Positions 15,819 to 23,456 of a stretch of 33,275 nucleotides of DNA are shown here, in pieces. A program made the translations under genes and the position numbers. The notes under the pieces are model-generated. The model saw nothing but the letters and a program-made list of their open reading frames with translations. It was not told where the DNA came from and did not search any database. Each line of letters starts with the position of its first letter. Position 1 is the first letter of the stretch. This DNA comes from a virus, in the IMG/VR virus record IMGVR_UViG_3300020159_001827, positions 1 through 33,275 of that record. One strand, given 5' to 3'.

Positions 15819-16060
15819 TGATTGAAAGTATTATTGAAAGATACCCTGATGAGAGTTTCCTTAAAGCCGATGGTTTTGACGAAGCTCTTATCGGTGTCGA
15901 TACTAAATCTATGAGATTGGTTTATTCTGTCTCTAAATGTATCCAAATCCTTTGTAGGGAGATGAATGAATTAGACGCTATTGAATACTTCGATTTTAAT
16001 GTTTCAGGGGCTTACGTTGGAGAAAAAACCCCTATTTGGTGTGATGATATTAAAGGGTAA
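15818..16060 (+). CDS. unknown 80-residue protein
   Basis: The product (MIESIIERYPDESFLKADGF ...) resembles small proteins of unknown function found repeatedly in phage genomes, with a conserved look in DEALIGVDTKSMRLVYS and ending EKTPIWCDDIKG. It is translationally coupled to the KWC-family gene through a TAATG overlap. Its 3' end overlaps the convergent minus-strand gene by 11 bases, within a hairpin. No function can be proposed. Confidence 0.75.
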   Translation: MIESIIERYPDESFLKADGFDEALIGVDTKSMRLVYSVSKCIQILCREMNELDAIEYFDFNVSGAYVGEKTPIWCDDIKG

Positions 16061-16553
16061 TAGTTTCTTTACCCTTTTTATTTATGTACTCTACAATAGC
16101 ATAAGAAAAACTAATATCTATTTTTGATGGGGTAATATCTATTCTATACATTCTACCAATAACATTAGGTTCTGACTTATATATGCTTTCATCTGATGGT
16201 TGTGGCATAATTGTATTTAAGTATGTCGCCAACATTTCTTCCCATTCGTTTAAAAAATCTATTATTTCATCATCAACAATGATATTAACGTCATCCATTA
16301 TTGAAAAAATTCCGTGATAGTTTTTACCGTCAATAATAACTTTTTCATAGGCACCATTTAAATGATCTTCAGCGGTTATTACTTCATCATAATCATCAAT
16401 ACGACCATGATTCATTATTTCAGTTATATTAAAACGTGAAAGAAGTTCTTTGGTTTTTTTAACCAATTCTTTTTTTAATTGTCCCTGTCTCTCATCAATT
16501 TTTCTTGGAATAAATAACTTATTCTTTTGTTCTTCAGTTATAACTATTTTCAT
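16050..16553 (-). CDS. LFIPRK-leader protein, body unknown
   Basis: The 167-residue product opens MKIVITEEQKNKLFIPRK, nearly identical in DNA to the leader of the gene at 1614. Its body is unrelated: a helical part, then an acidic alpha/beta part (YEKVIIDGKNYHGIFSIMDDVNIIVDDE) ending in YRIDITPSKIDISFSYAIVEYI. Ile5-Thr6-Glu7 fits a prohead-protease site. It is the second gene of a minus-strand pair, one base after the stop of the gene before it, with no box of its own. The function is unknown, and a virion cargo role is inferred from the shared leader. Confidence 0.7.
   Translation of the reverse strand: MKIVITEEQKNKLFIPRKIDERQGQLKKELVKKTKELLSRFNITEIMNHGRIDDYDEVITAEDHLNGAYEKVIIDGKNYHGIFSIMDDVNIIVDDEIIDFLNEWEEMLATYLNTIMPQPSDESIYKSEPNVIGRMYRIDITPSKIDISFSYAIVEYINKKGKETITL
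16052..16080. terminator. bidirectional terminator at convergent gene ends
   Basis: AAAGGGT (16052-16058) pairs with ACCCTTT (16071-16077), with T-rich sequence on both strands. It overlaps the last codons of both convergent genes. Confidence 0.65.
16491..16553 (-). repeat. LFIPRK leader-coding repeat, copy B
   Basis: 59 of 63 bases match 1614-1676 in the opposite orientation, and similarity stops just after the IDE codons. Confidence 0.8.
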
Positions 16554-16554
16554 C

Positions 16555-16992
16555 TTAATCTATCGGGTAAAACTTATCATCTTCCATTTCATTTGGCTCA
16601 ACATACCCTATTTGAATGTCTTTTATTTTAAAACGAATACCTACCACACCTAAAGATGTTATTTTTGATTCTAAAAATAACGTAACTTCACCACTTGATT
16701 TATTATATGATGTCATTGATACCTCACCTAAAGAAGGACCTTTGTAAGAAAGTTTTAGTTCTTGATCTAAATTATTTTCCTGTAGCCATTCAAATAAAGT
16801 GTCTTTTGATATTGAACCAAAAGGACTTTTTTTAATCTTTTCTTTTTCACCATCAATTATTTTTTGGTATTCAACTTCACGTTCATCAATTTTTCTTGGG
16901 ATAAATAATTTCTTTTTAGGTTCTTCATCTTCTAAGATAACCCTTTTAACTATATTAGTTAAATCTTGTTCAGTTAATTTAATCTTTTTCAT
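16555..16992 (-). CDS. LFIPRK-leader protein with composite N-terminus
   Basis: The start is the ATG at 16992, inside the 55-bp repeat. A longer frame would read through the terminator and promoter. The 145-residue product begins with MKKIKLTEQDLTNIVKRVILED, a leader recalling the LISLIERM type and ending in Ile19-Leu20-Glu21. It runs directly into EEPKKKLFIPRKIDERE, so both leader styles are joined. The remaining body (about residues 40-145) ends in beta-strand-like sequence (SLGVVGIRFKIKDIQIGYV). No domain is recognised. It heads a two-gene unit with 16050-16553. Confidence 0.7.
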   Translation of the reverse strand: MKKIKLTEQDLTNIVKRVILEDEEPKKKLFIPRKIDEREVEYQKIIDGEKEKIKKSPFGSISKDTLFEWLQENNLDQELKLSYKGPSLGEVSMTSYNKSSGEVTLFLESKITSLGVVGIRFKIKDIQIGYVEPNEMEDDKFYPID

Positions 16993-16996
16993 ACAA

Positions 16997-17004
16997 TATA
17001 AATA
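16997..17004 (-). promoter_or_regulatory. late-type box TATTTATA
   Basis: On the minus strand TATTTATA ends 4 bases before the ATG at 16992, as in copy 1 of the 55-bp repeat. Confidence 0.6.
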
Positions 17005-17015
17005 GTTTGGAACAT

Positions 17016-17040
17016 AAAAAAACCCCAATGAAGGGGTTTT
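17016..17040 (-). terminator. Rho-independent terminator
   Basis: On the minus strand AAAACCCC and GGGGTTTT form a stem around TTCATT with a T-run after it. It closes the KWC-family gene 17046-18011. Confidence 0.85.
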
Positions 17041-17045
17041 AAATT

Positions 17046-18011
17046 TTAAATATATTGATCTAAACCAATTACTCTGAAGTATTCTTTCCATCCCTTATTG
17101 AATGAAATATCGTCAGATGAATAAATATGGGCATTTTCCATATCAGGTAGAGGTTGATTATCTTCATCTCTCATAATTTCACCTTTTCTATCTTTTAATG
17201 GTGGAACTAAAAACGCTACTTTATATAGATTTCTATAACCATAGTTTTCAATTTCATATCCTTTTAATGATGGTAAATTTAATCTTTGTTTGAATAATTC
17301 AGCCGCTTCATTTTCATTTTCAGCCGCTATTTCAGAAACATCTTTACCATTCTTAACTAATACCCATTTTCTTTTTTTAGAATTCCATGCGGCTTTACCT
17401 AACCCCATTGATTCCCACTTATCTTCATAATGTTCTTTAACTTTTCTTTGGGCTTCTTCACTAATAACACTTATAATGTAAAAAGTATTTCTTTGGTTGA
17501 AATAATAACCCATCCAATGAGTTGAAGTATCCATAGATACACACCATTTAGTTCCTTGACCATAATAACATATCGCATCGTGATTATAAGGTGCAACAAC
17601 TGAAATACCATTAACATTATTTAATAACGTATCAGAATTCTCACGAGCTCTCTTTCTTAATGATGTTTTATCACTATCTCCTGATGATGTATTTAAACTA
17701 TCAACTAAGTCAGTTAAATCATCAAATGATAATCTATAAATATCTTTTTTATCTTGTGGAACTCTACCAAGTAAAGCATTATATTCTGTCACATATGAAA
17801 ATATTGGTGATAAAATACCCATATCTAAATCATCTAGTGATAAATCAGATACTTTATTACCTGCTTCATCAGATTGTCTTAGATATTCTTTAATCATATA
17901 AAACACATATTTCTTTTGTGTTGTTGGATCTTCATTTAAAAATCTATCAAATGTGTCTTTTTTTAATATCCCCCTATCTAAATAGGCTCTTTTTGCTTCA
18001 TTTTTTGTCAT
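17046..18011 (-). CDS. KWC-family protein 2 (unknown function)
   Basis: This 321-residue paralogue has the N-terminal helical segment (FDRFLNEDPTTQKKYVFYMI, residues 21-40) and the core VVAPYNHDAICYYGQGTKWCVSM (about 138-160), followed by THWMGYYFNQRNTFYIIS. After the core come KAAWNSKKRKWVLVKNGKDV and a C-terminal region (GYRNLYKVAFLVPP onward) that reads like a continuation of the beta sheet. There is no (I/L)xE leader at the start (MTKNEAKRAYLDRG). A late-type box lies 3 bases before the ATG. The function is unknown. Confidence 0.8.
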   Translation of the reverse strand: MTKNEAKRAYLDRGILKKDTFDRFLNEDPTTQKKYVFYMIKEYLRQSDEAGNKVSDLSLDDLDMGILSPIFSYVTEYNALLGRVPQDKKDIYRLSFDDLTDLVDSLNTSSGDSDKTSLRKRARENSDTLLNNVNGISVVAPYNHDAICYYGQGTKWCVSMDTSTHWMGYYFNQRNTFYIISVISEEAQRKVKEHYEDKWESMGLGKAAWNSKKRKWVLVKNGKDVSEIAAENENEAAELFKQRLNLPSLKGYEIENYGYRNLYKVAFLVPPLKDRKGEIMRDEDNQPLPDMENAHIYSSDDISFNKGWKEYFRVIGLDQYI

Positions 18012-18014
18012 ACT

Positions 18015-18022
18015 TATAAATA
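18015..18022 (-). promoter_or_regulatory. late-type box TATTTATA
   Basis: On the minus strand the box ends 3 bases before the ATG at 18011. Confidence 0.6.
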
Positions 18023-18062
18023 TAATATTTTTATTAAAGGGTTCAAATATAGTGAATTTTTA

Positions 18063-19886
18063 TTATCTATCGGTATTCATTATATGATATGTCTCACCAT
18101 CCCATTCAACAGTATCACCCTCACCATTATAACTATTTAATGTGTGGTAATATCCATCTTCATCAACTACCGCATTAATAAACTCATCTTCATCTATGTA
18201 ATCCCCATATTTTTCAATACCCATCTCTTTTAACCAATCTAATGGATTATCTTTTACACCATCAACCAACTCATCAATTTTTTCTTCAATCTTATCTTCA
18301 TCCCAATCACCATCCGGTTCTTCTTTAATGTTTTCAATATCATATTCAAGGTCAGATATTAAATCCGTTAGTTTATCAATACCCTTTTCAAGTGCCTTCC
18401 ATTCTCTACTATCTGAATCATAATTTTCCTGACGTTCAGTTGCTTTTTCACGGAAAGAGTTATATTTATCAATCTTTTCTTGGAATTCAGCAATCTCTTC
18501 TTTTTGTGATTTACTTAACTCCCTGTCTGTTTCATCTAAATACGACTCAGGATTATCATAAACCCAATAGTTGTAATTCTCTCTCGCCTCATCAGCTACA
18601 GCGTCAGCATCAATATATTGTTCAATAAAACTCATATTAAATCCTTCATACCCGATATCATCTAAAAGACTTTTGGCGCTATCAACAGCGGCTCGTTTAA
18701 TTTGATCATCATCACCGACAGTGTATATATATCCTTCATAATCAGGACTTGCTACACTAAATTCTGTTAAATCGTAAGTACTTTCAGGTATCATATCATA
18801 CACATCAACTCTTTTTTCTAACTCATCTTTTTCTTCTTCTAATGCTGAAATATCACCATCAATATCAGTTAAATCTCTACCCTCAACCTCATATTGACTT
18901 TGTAATTCACCTAATCTATCTAATTCAGAATCAATAAACTCAAGTCTTTCAGCATCACCCGGTTCTTTTGGTTCTAAATTTTCATAACGAGTTAAATAAG
19001 TGTATAATGCCCAAGCGTGTGATCCAACATCACCATGCGTAATTTCTTCAGGATCCCATTCATTATCTTCTCTTCTACTTTGAGCATCCTCTCTTTTTTG
19101 ATTTAATCTTCGTTGAGCTTCAACCCTTGCTAACCTTTCCCTTTCAATTTTTGCTTTTTGTTCGTCTGAGAATATTTCAATTTCTTTTGAGTAATTATCC
19201 CTCATATATTGATCTACAACTTTAAGTAAATCGTTCATATAATCAGTCCCTAATATCCAACCAGAAGAGAATTCTGTATCAGGGGCATCCCAAAACTTCT
19301 TTTCTCCATCATATCCTTGTAATAAGGCTACTTTATAGAATTTATCACTTGTAGGTAATTTCTTTGATAAGAAATAAAATAATTTAGCTTCTTTATTATA
19401 TGAATACCAATGACTATCTGTATTTTCTGAAGATGTGCACCATTTAGAACCTTGACCATAAAAACAAGAAGCTTTGTATTGTTTCGGATGAACAATTGTG
19501 TAATCGTCATCATCGTAGATTATATCAGCACCATCAACCTTTTTAATCGTTCTTCTTTGTCTATTTTCGTAGGTTTTAATTGCTTCCGCTAAGTCAGACA
19601 TACTTTTATATTGTGAAATATCTTTAATAGGTAGATTTGAACCAATTGTATTAAACCTCATTAAAAGTTCTTGTGCTTCGGATAATTCTTCAGCAAAAGC
19701 AATTTCGTTATTGAATACTGGTTTGGTAAGTGATTTAGCTAACCAAATTAAATATTTGTGTTTAGGTTCTACTTCAGATGAAACTCTGATAATAGCATCT
19801 ATTTGTTCAGGGGTTGTATATTTGTCCTTGAATATATTTTTAAAGTCCTCGACTTTTCCTTCGAATAAAAATTGTAAAAATCCCAT
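18063..19886 (-). CDS. KWC-family protein 3, long form with coiled-coil and acidic C-terminus
   Basis: This is the longest plus-or-minus paralogue at 607 residues. It opens MGFLQFLFEG, a short amphipathic leader with Leu7-Phe8-Glu9 matching an (I/L)xE site. Next come the shared helical segment (FKDKYTTPEQIDAII ... PKHKYLIWLAKSL, 19-53) and the core HPKQYKASCFYGQGSKWCTSS (133-153) with HWYSYNKEAKLFYFLSKK. Residues about 235-355 are Arg/Glu/Gln-rich coiled coil, and the remainder is very acidic (for example IYDDDDY, DEDEFINAVVDEDGYY). The acidic tail looks specific to this copy and could be a binding or assembly region. The function is unknown. Confidence 0.8.
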   Translation of the reverse strand: MGFLQFLFEGKVEDFKNIFKDKYTTPEQIDAIIRVSSEVEPKHKYLIWLAKSLTKPVFNNEIAFAEELSEAQELLMRFNTIGSNLPIKDISQYKSMSDLAEAIKTYENRQRRTIKKVDGADIIYDDDDYTIVHPKQYKASCFYGQGSKWCTSSENTDSHWYSYNKEAKLFYFLSKKLPTSDKFYKVALLQGYDGEKKFWDAPDTEFSSGWILGTDYMNDLLKVVDQYMRDNYSKEIEIFSDEQKAKIERERLARVEAQRRLNQKREDAQSRREDNEWDPEEITHGDVGSHAWALYTYLTRYENLEPKEPGDAERLEFIDSELDRLGELQSQYEVEGRDLTDIDGDISALEEEKDELEKRVDVYDMIPESTYDLTEFSVASPDYEGYIYTVGDDDQIKRAAVDSAKSLLDDIGYEGFNMSFIEQYIDADAVADEARENYNYWVYDNPESYLDETDRELSKSQKEEIAEFQEKIDKYNSFREKATERQENYDSDSREWKALEKGIDKLTDLISDLEYDIENIKEEPDGDWDEDKIEEKIDELVDGVKDNPLDWLKEMGIEKYGDYIDEDEFINAVVDEDGYYHTLNSYNGEGDTVEWDGETYHIMNTDR

Positions 19887-19891
19887 ATTAG

Positions 19892-19899
19892 TATAAATA
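19892..19899 (-). promoter_or_regulatory. late-type box TATTTATA
   Basis: On the minus strand the box ends 5 bases before the ATG at 19886, in the 20-base gap after the lysozyme gene. Confidence 0.6.
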
Positions 19900-19906
19900 T
19901 TGTGTT

Positions 19907-21346
19907 TTATGTATTTACGTTGGTTGGTTTTGATAAATATGATAAAAACATATCGGATTCCTTATATCTTCTTTTTTCAAGACCTGGAAATGAATCATTA
20001 TCAATATTTGTTTTTTTAATAAGTTGTCCTGCTGTTTTATAATCACCATCTCTAAGATGATCGACTAAATTAGTATTTCTAAGTCCTGATACACCCATAT
20101 TAAAAGCCATTGAAACTAATGCGTCAAACATATCTTGAGTAATTTTATAGTTTTTATCTTGTTTTTTCCAATCATTAAACATTCTTCTTACACCATCTGC
20201 AGCTATTTTAAGGTCTTCTTTAAGGTATAATTTTGCTTGTTCTTTGGTTATTTTTTGCCCTACTTTAAGTTTTGTTGTTTCAACTGGTTCAGCGTGTCCA
20301 TAACCAACGGTAATTTTACCATCACCCAATGCGTATGCTATAAGTTTTGGTTTTTCTTCATCCATAATATGTTGAAAACCTTTTTTAGATAAACGAAATT
20401 TTGTTCCATCTTTAAACATAGAAAAATTATCTTTTTTGTTCATTACCCTATGAACAATTTCTTTTGCTTCTTTGTCAGGTGATTTATCAATAATTGATTG
20501 AATAACAGGGTAAGATGTGTAACCTAAAAGGGTTGAAATTGCTATTATAAGATATTTCTTTTTTGTTTCATATGGTAAGTTTTTAATTTTTGATATTACG
20601 TTATTAATATAATCCTGAACATTCCCTTCTCTTATTAAAACCATTTCTTCTTTTAATAAGAATGATGGGGTTTTTGATTCAGTTATGGGTAAATCTTTAA
20701 CATATTCACCATCTTTAAATAATTTTTTTTCAATTAATTTACCATTTTTCCAACCATATTCTTCCCAAATACCATCTCTCAAATTATTAACATAACTACC
20801 TTTACAATCTAATTTACCATTATCGTAATAAAATTCCCAATGACCTTCTTTCTCCCCATTAATATAATTTCCTTTAAAGAATAATTCACCGTTATCATGA
20901 TATTCATACCATATACCTTGTTTTCTACCATCAATATCGTATTGGTTAATCTTGATTCCATCAACTATTGGTTGTTTATTATTCCATTCGGAATACCTAG
21001 AGTCCCCATCAGATAGTTTTCTTGGTATGAATAGTTTTTTAGATTCAGTTATGGGTAATTCTTCAATTAATTTATCATTCTTATATAATCTCCTTCCATT
21101 CAAACTACCATCATACAAATACCATTCCCATATACCGTCCCGCACACCATTTTTATATGTTCCCTTATACCATAATTGATCATCCCAATAATACTCCCAA
21201 TAACCCTGCTCCCTACCTTCACCATCGTACTGGTTAATCCTTTTACCATCAACTATCGGTTGATCTTTGTTCCATTGTTCCCACCTCGATCCTTCGCCCG
21301 ATAGTTTTCTTGGTATAAAAAGTTTTTTCTTATTTATATCGCTCAT
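19907..21346 (-). CDS. MORN-repeat and GH24 lysozyme fusion with two LFIPRK motifs
   Basis: This 479-residue product starts with two copies of a module: KKLFIPRKLS (residues 7-16 and 103-112), then MORN-type repeats (GIWEWYLYDG, NGELFFKGNYINGEKEGHWEFYYDNGKL), each closing with LPITESK. After FLLKEEMVLIREG comes a hydrophobic segment (YLIIAISTLLGYTSYPVI, 265-282), then a GH24 muramidase domain from about 320: Glu331, LIAYALGDGKITVGYGH (335-351) and DALVSMAFNMGVSGL. Such enzymes cleave MurNAc-GlcNAc bonds in peptidoglycan. The MORN units and leaders suggest a virion-borne rather than purely lytic enzyme. Aligned on GYGH, the position of T4 lysozyme Asp20 is Leu340 and an Asp lies two residues later. 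Confidence 0.85.
   Translation of the reverse strand: MSDINKKKLFIPRKLSGEGSRWEQWNKDQPIVDGKRINQYDGEGREQGYWEYYWDDQLWYKGTYKNGVRDGIWEWYLYDGSLNGRRLYKNDKLIEELPITESKKLFIPRKLSDGDSRYSEWNNKQPIVDGIKINQYDIDGRKQGIWYEYHDNGELFFKGNYINGEKEGHWEFYYDNGKLDCKGSYVNNLRDGIWEEYGWKNGKLIEKKLFKDGEYVKDLPITESKTPSFLLKEEMVLIREGNVQDYINNVISKIKNLPYETKKKYLIIAISTLLGYTSYPVIQSIIDKSPDKEAKEIVHRVMNKKDNFSMFKDGTKFRLSKKGFQHIMDEEKPKLIAYALGDGKITVGYGHAEPVETTKLKVGQKITKEQAKLYLKEDLKIAADGVRRMFNDWKKQDKNYKITQDMFDALVSMAFNMGVSGLRNTNLVDHLRDGDYKTAGQLIKKTNIDNDSFPGLEKRRYKESDMFLSYLSKPTNVNT
20660..21330 (-). repeat. internal duplication: LFIPRK plus MORN plus PITESK module
   Basis: Two tandem modules of about 96 and 120 codons encode KKLFIPRKLS, QPIVDGxxINQYDxxGRxQGxW, several MORN units and LPITESK. 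They are clearly duplicated at the protein level. Confidence 0.8.
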
Positions 21347-21351
21347 ATCAT

Positions 21352-21359
21352 TATAAATA
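21352..21359 (-). promoter_or_regulatory. late-type box TATTTATA
   Basis: On the minus strand the box ends 5 bases before the ATG at 21346 of the MORN-lysozyme gene. Confidence 0.6.
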
Positions 21360-21396
21360 TTTCCTTTTTTGGTTTTAATTTATTATATATAAAAAT

Positions 21397-21669
21397 ATGA
21401 AAAATTATATAGTTGAGTGGTTTCCTGAAAGGAAAATTAAAGGTCATTCCATTTGTTTTAAAAATAGTAAAGGATTATTTTTTATTGGTTTGTTATTTAC
21501 ACTATTTTCAATAACAACAGGTTTATTACCTTTATTTGGGATTGGAACTATGGGTATTGCTTCGTGGTTTAATATATCAGTAAATGTGATTTTATTGGTT
21601 TATTATAGGTGGGTTTTATTTGGATTTAAAAAAAATGATATAGGAAATGGAGTTCCTGAAAAATGGTAA
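21397..21669 (+). CDS. small membrane protein with two predicted transmembrane helices
   Basis: This 90-residue protein has a polar N-terminus (MKNYIVEWFPERKIKGHS) followed by two hydrophobic stretches, about residues 27-47 (LFFIGLLFTLFSITTGLLPLF) and 52-72 (MGIASWFNISVNVILLVYY), then a basic tail. It is divergent from the MORN-lysozyme gene, and a lipoprotein gene follows. Size and topology would allow a holin, but no holin family signature is seen. The gene overlaps the next by 7 bases, so a shared transcript is likely. The function is unassigned. Confidence 0.65.
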   Translation: MKNYIVEWFPERKIKGHSICFKNSKGLFFIGLLFTLFSITTGLLPLFGIGTMGIASWFNISVNVILLVYYRWVLFGFKKNDIGNGVPEKW

Positions 21670-22037
21670 TGTTTGATAGATGTATGAAACTTCCTTTAAC
21701 AATGGAAGAAAGAAATGATGAGAATGATTCGGAAACATTCGGTTCAATTGATTTGGTTGATCAAAATGGTTTATTTATTGGAACAATAACCGCAGAAGAT
21801 GAAGAAAATAGGGATGAACAAAATATTATTGACACCAGAAAAGACGCTGTATTCATATTAAATGCGGTTAATTCATTTGATGAAATGATGTTATTAGTCA
21901 AAAACTACCAAAAACTTCTATTGAAAGATGACCCTAAAAGTAAAGATTTATCCAAAATAGATAGTTTAATAAATTCATTTAAAACAATTGATTATGACAA
22001 TGGTATTCCGTATAATTGGAATGATAATGATATTTAA
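21663..22037 (+). CDS. unknown acidic 124-residue protein
   Basis: The protein is acidic (EERNDENDSETFGSIDLVDQ, EDEENRDEQNIID) with a helical second half (SFDEMMLLVKNYQKLLLKDD) that resembles short phage proteins of unknown function. The start could be ATG 21663 or ATG 21669, and both overlap or abut the stop of the preceding membrane-protein gene. Its 3' end overlaps the next frame. No domain is recognised. Confidence 0.65.
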   Translation: MVMFDRCMKLPLTMEERNDENDSETFGSIDLVDQNGLFIGTITAEDEENRDEQNIIDTRKDAVFILNAVNSFDEMMLLVKNYQKLLLKDDPKSKDLSKIDSLINSFKTIDYDNGIPYNWNDNDI

Positions 22038-22203
22038 TATCCTATCCTGTAATATTGAAACAACTAAACAAACCAAAGTTATTACGGATACCACCTATGT
22101 TTGTGATAAAGTAATAATAACCGATGAAGGTCAATTATTATTATACAAAGATGGTGAAATTAAATGGATTATAAAACATAATGAATATACAATAGAACAA
22201 TGA
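22000..22203 (+). CDS. putative small lipoprotein
   Basis: From ATG 22000 the 67-residue product reads MVFRIIGMIMIFNILSC. It has a positive residue, a hydrophobic core and an ILSC lipobox with Cys17, as expected for a lipoprotein signal peptide. The mature part is short and polar (NIETTKQTKVITDTTYVCD). Other in-frame ATGs at 21988 and 22021 are possible. It overlaps the upstream gene in another frame and couples to the next gene through ATGA. A spanin-like or surface role is conceivable but unsupported by family similarity. Confidence 0.5.
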   Translation: MVFRIIGMIMIFNILSCNIETTKQTKVITDTTYVCDKVIITDEGQLLLYKDGEIKWIIKHNEYTIEQ

Positions 22204-22478
22204 GTGATTTAAAAGATACATTAAAAGATAAGGCTAAATTTGAGTTTTTTGCGATAATGGCTCAACTTATTAACTTTTCACCTATTGATATTACTGAAGG
22301 TGAAGAAAAAATAACAATACTCGGTGATAACGGAAAATTAAAAATCTTATATAAAGATAGTCAAAGAATTACCGATTATGATAAATGGGTAGAGGAATTT
22401 GGAGACTCATTACTAAAAGATTTCAACAATAATAAAATAAACATTAACTCACAATATAATATAGAAACAAATGGCTAA
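22200..22478 (+). CDS. unknown 92-residue protein
   Basis: The product (MSDLKDTLKDKAKFEFFAIM ...) has a helical first third, then short strands (EKITILGDNGKLKILYKDSQ). No family is recognised. It overlaps the lipoprotein stop by 4 bases and the next start by 8 bases, so it sits in the middle of a tightly packed operon that ends with a KWC-family protein and an aminotransferase. Confidence 0.65.
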   Translation: MSDLKDTLKDKAKFEFFAIMAQLINFSPIDITEGEEKITILGDNGKLKILYKDSQRITDYDKWVEEFGDSLLKDFNNNKININSQYNIETNG

Positions 22479-23454
22479 AATTGACGTAATTAGAGAAAAA
22501 TTTAAAGATAAAATCAAACCTATTGATTTTATTGGAATAGCAAATAATATTGACAATTCCAAAACAAAAAAATATATGGAACATTTAGTTAGATTTACAA
22601 ATAATCTATCAAATGATTTTGAGCATACTGCAATAACTGAAATGGAGTATATTTTAGAAGTCCTAAATAAATTTGATGAATTAGCGACTAATGGTTTAAT
22701 TGAAAATGCTGATTTAAATCAACATAAAAACCTTTCGGCTGTTAAACAATCGATTAAAGAAGCGACTTTAACAAAATCAATTGGTAAAGCTAAAAAGGAA
22801 ATTAAAATCCTTTATGAGGATGATAAATATATGTTATTCTTACCTCTTTCATATGATGCAGCCGCTGTTTATGGTAAAGGAACTAGATGGTGTGTCACTC
22901 AACACGAATATTTTTATAGGTATGTTGACAAAGGTATTTTAGCTTACTTCATTGAGAAAGATATAAATAGGAAGATAGGTTTATATTATGATATGAATAT
23001 TTCATATTATGATTCAGTATTAAAAGCCAAAAATTCAAACGAAAAATTAGGTTATGGGTTAAGAAGTAAACTTATTAATGATAGTGATGACGAAGAATCT
23101 GTTAAATATGACGCTGAAATGAGGGAAATGTTTAATTTTTCAAACAAATTTTCTTGTTGGACTGATTGGGATGTTAGAATGGAAATGATGTTTATCCCAA
23201 TTCCTTTACACATTAAAGAATTATTCATCAACTATTGTAAAGAAACTAATATCCAAAATGCTTCTTTATTGGATGAAACTGAAACTAATAATCTTATTGG
23301 TCATTATGAAGATACTTCAAAAGGTGTTATGGGGTTTGACGATGAACCAGAAGCAATGGAACAAATGCCGCCAATGGGAGAAATGATAATGGGGGGTGAA
23401 ATGGAAATGATGCCAATGGACACAAATAATGAAGCCCTAAATTACGAATTTTAA
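22471..23454 (+). CDS. KWC-family protein 4 (unknown function)
   Basis: This 327-residue paralogue begins MAKIDVIREKFKDKI, close to the start of the 15039 copy, with the KKYMEHLVRF helical segment (33-42). Its core is PLSYDAAAVYGKGTRWCVTQ (125-144), with Arg replacing Lys before Trp-Cys, followed by FYRYVDKGILAYFIEKD. The C-terminal region ends in a Met/Gly/Glu-rich tail (MEQMPPMGEMIMGGEMEMMPM), an unusual low-complexity end. It has no (I/L)xE leader. It overlaps the previous gene and is followed after 2 bases by the aminotransferase. The function is unknown. Confidence 0.8.
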   Translation: MAKIDVIREKFKDKIKPIDFIGIANNIDNSKTKKYMEHLVRFTNNLSNDFEHTAITEMEYILEVLNKFDELATNGLIENADLNQHKNLSAVKQSIKEATLTKSIGKAKKEIKILYEDDKYMLFLPLSYDAAAVYGKGTRWCVTQHEYFYRYVDKGILAYFIEKDINRKIGLYYDMNISYYDSVLKAKNSNEKLGYGLRSKLINDSDDEESVKYDAEMREMFNFSNKFSCWTDWDVRMEMMFIPIPLHIKELFINYCKETNIQNASLLDETETNNLIGHYEDTSKGVMGFDDEPEAMEQMPPMGEMIMGGEMEMMPMDTNNEALNYEF

Positions 23455-23456
23455 TT

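Larger units (their letters stand above)
16988..17042 (-). repeat. 55-bp inverted repeat, copy 2 (terminator plus late box plus start codon)
   Basis: This is a perfect match to 1564-1618 on the opposite strand, including terminator, TATTTATA box and ATGAA. Flanking bases differ on both sides. Confidence 0.9.

Noticed and set aside
19907-21346. MORN segment as a CRISPR-like or tandem DNA repeat array
   Set aside because: The repeats are protein-level and imperfect, with an open reading frame and no spacer structure.
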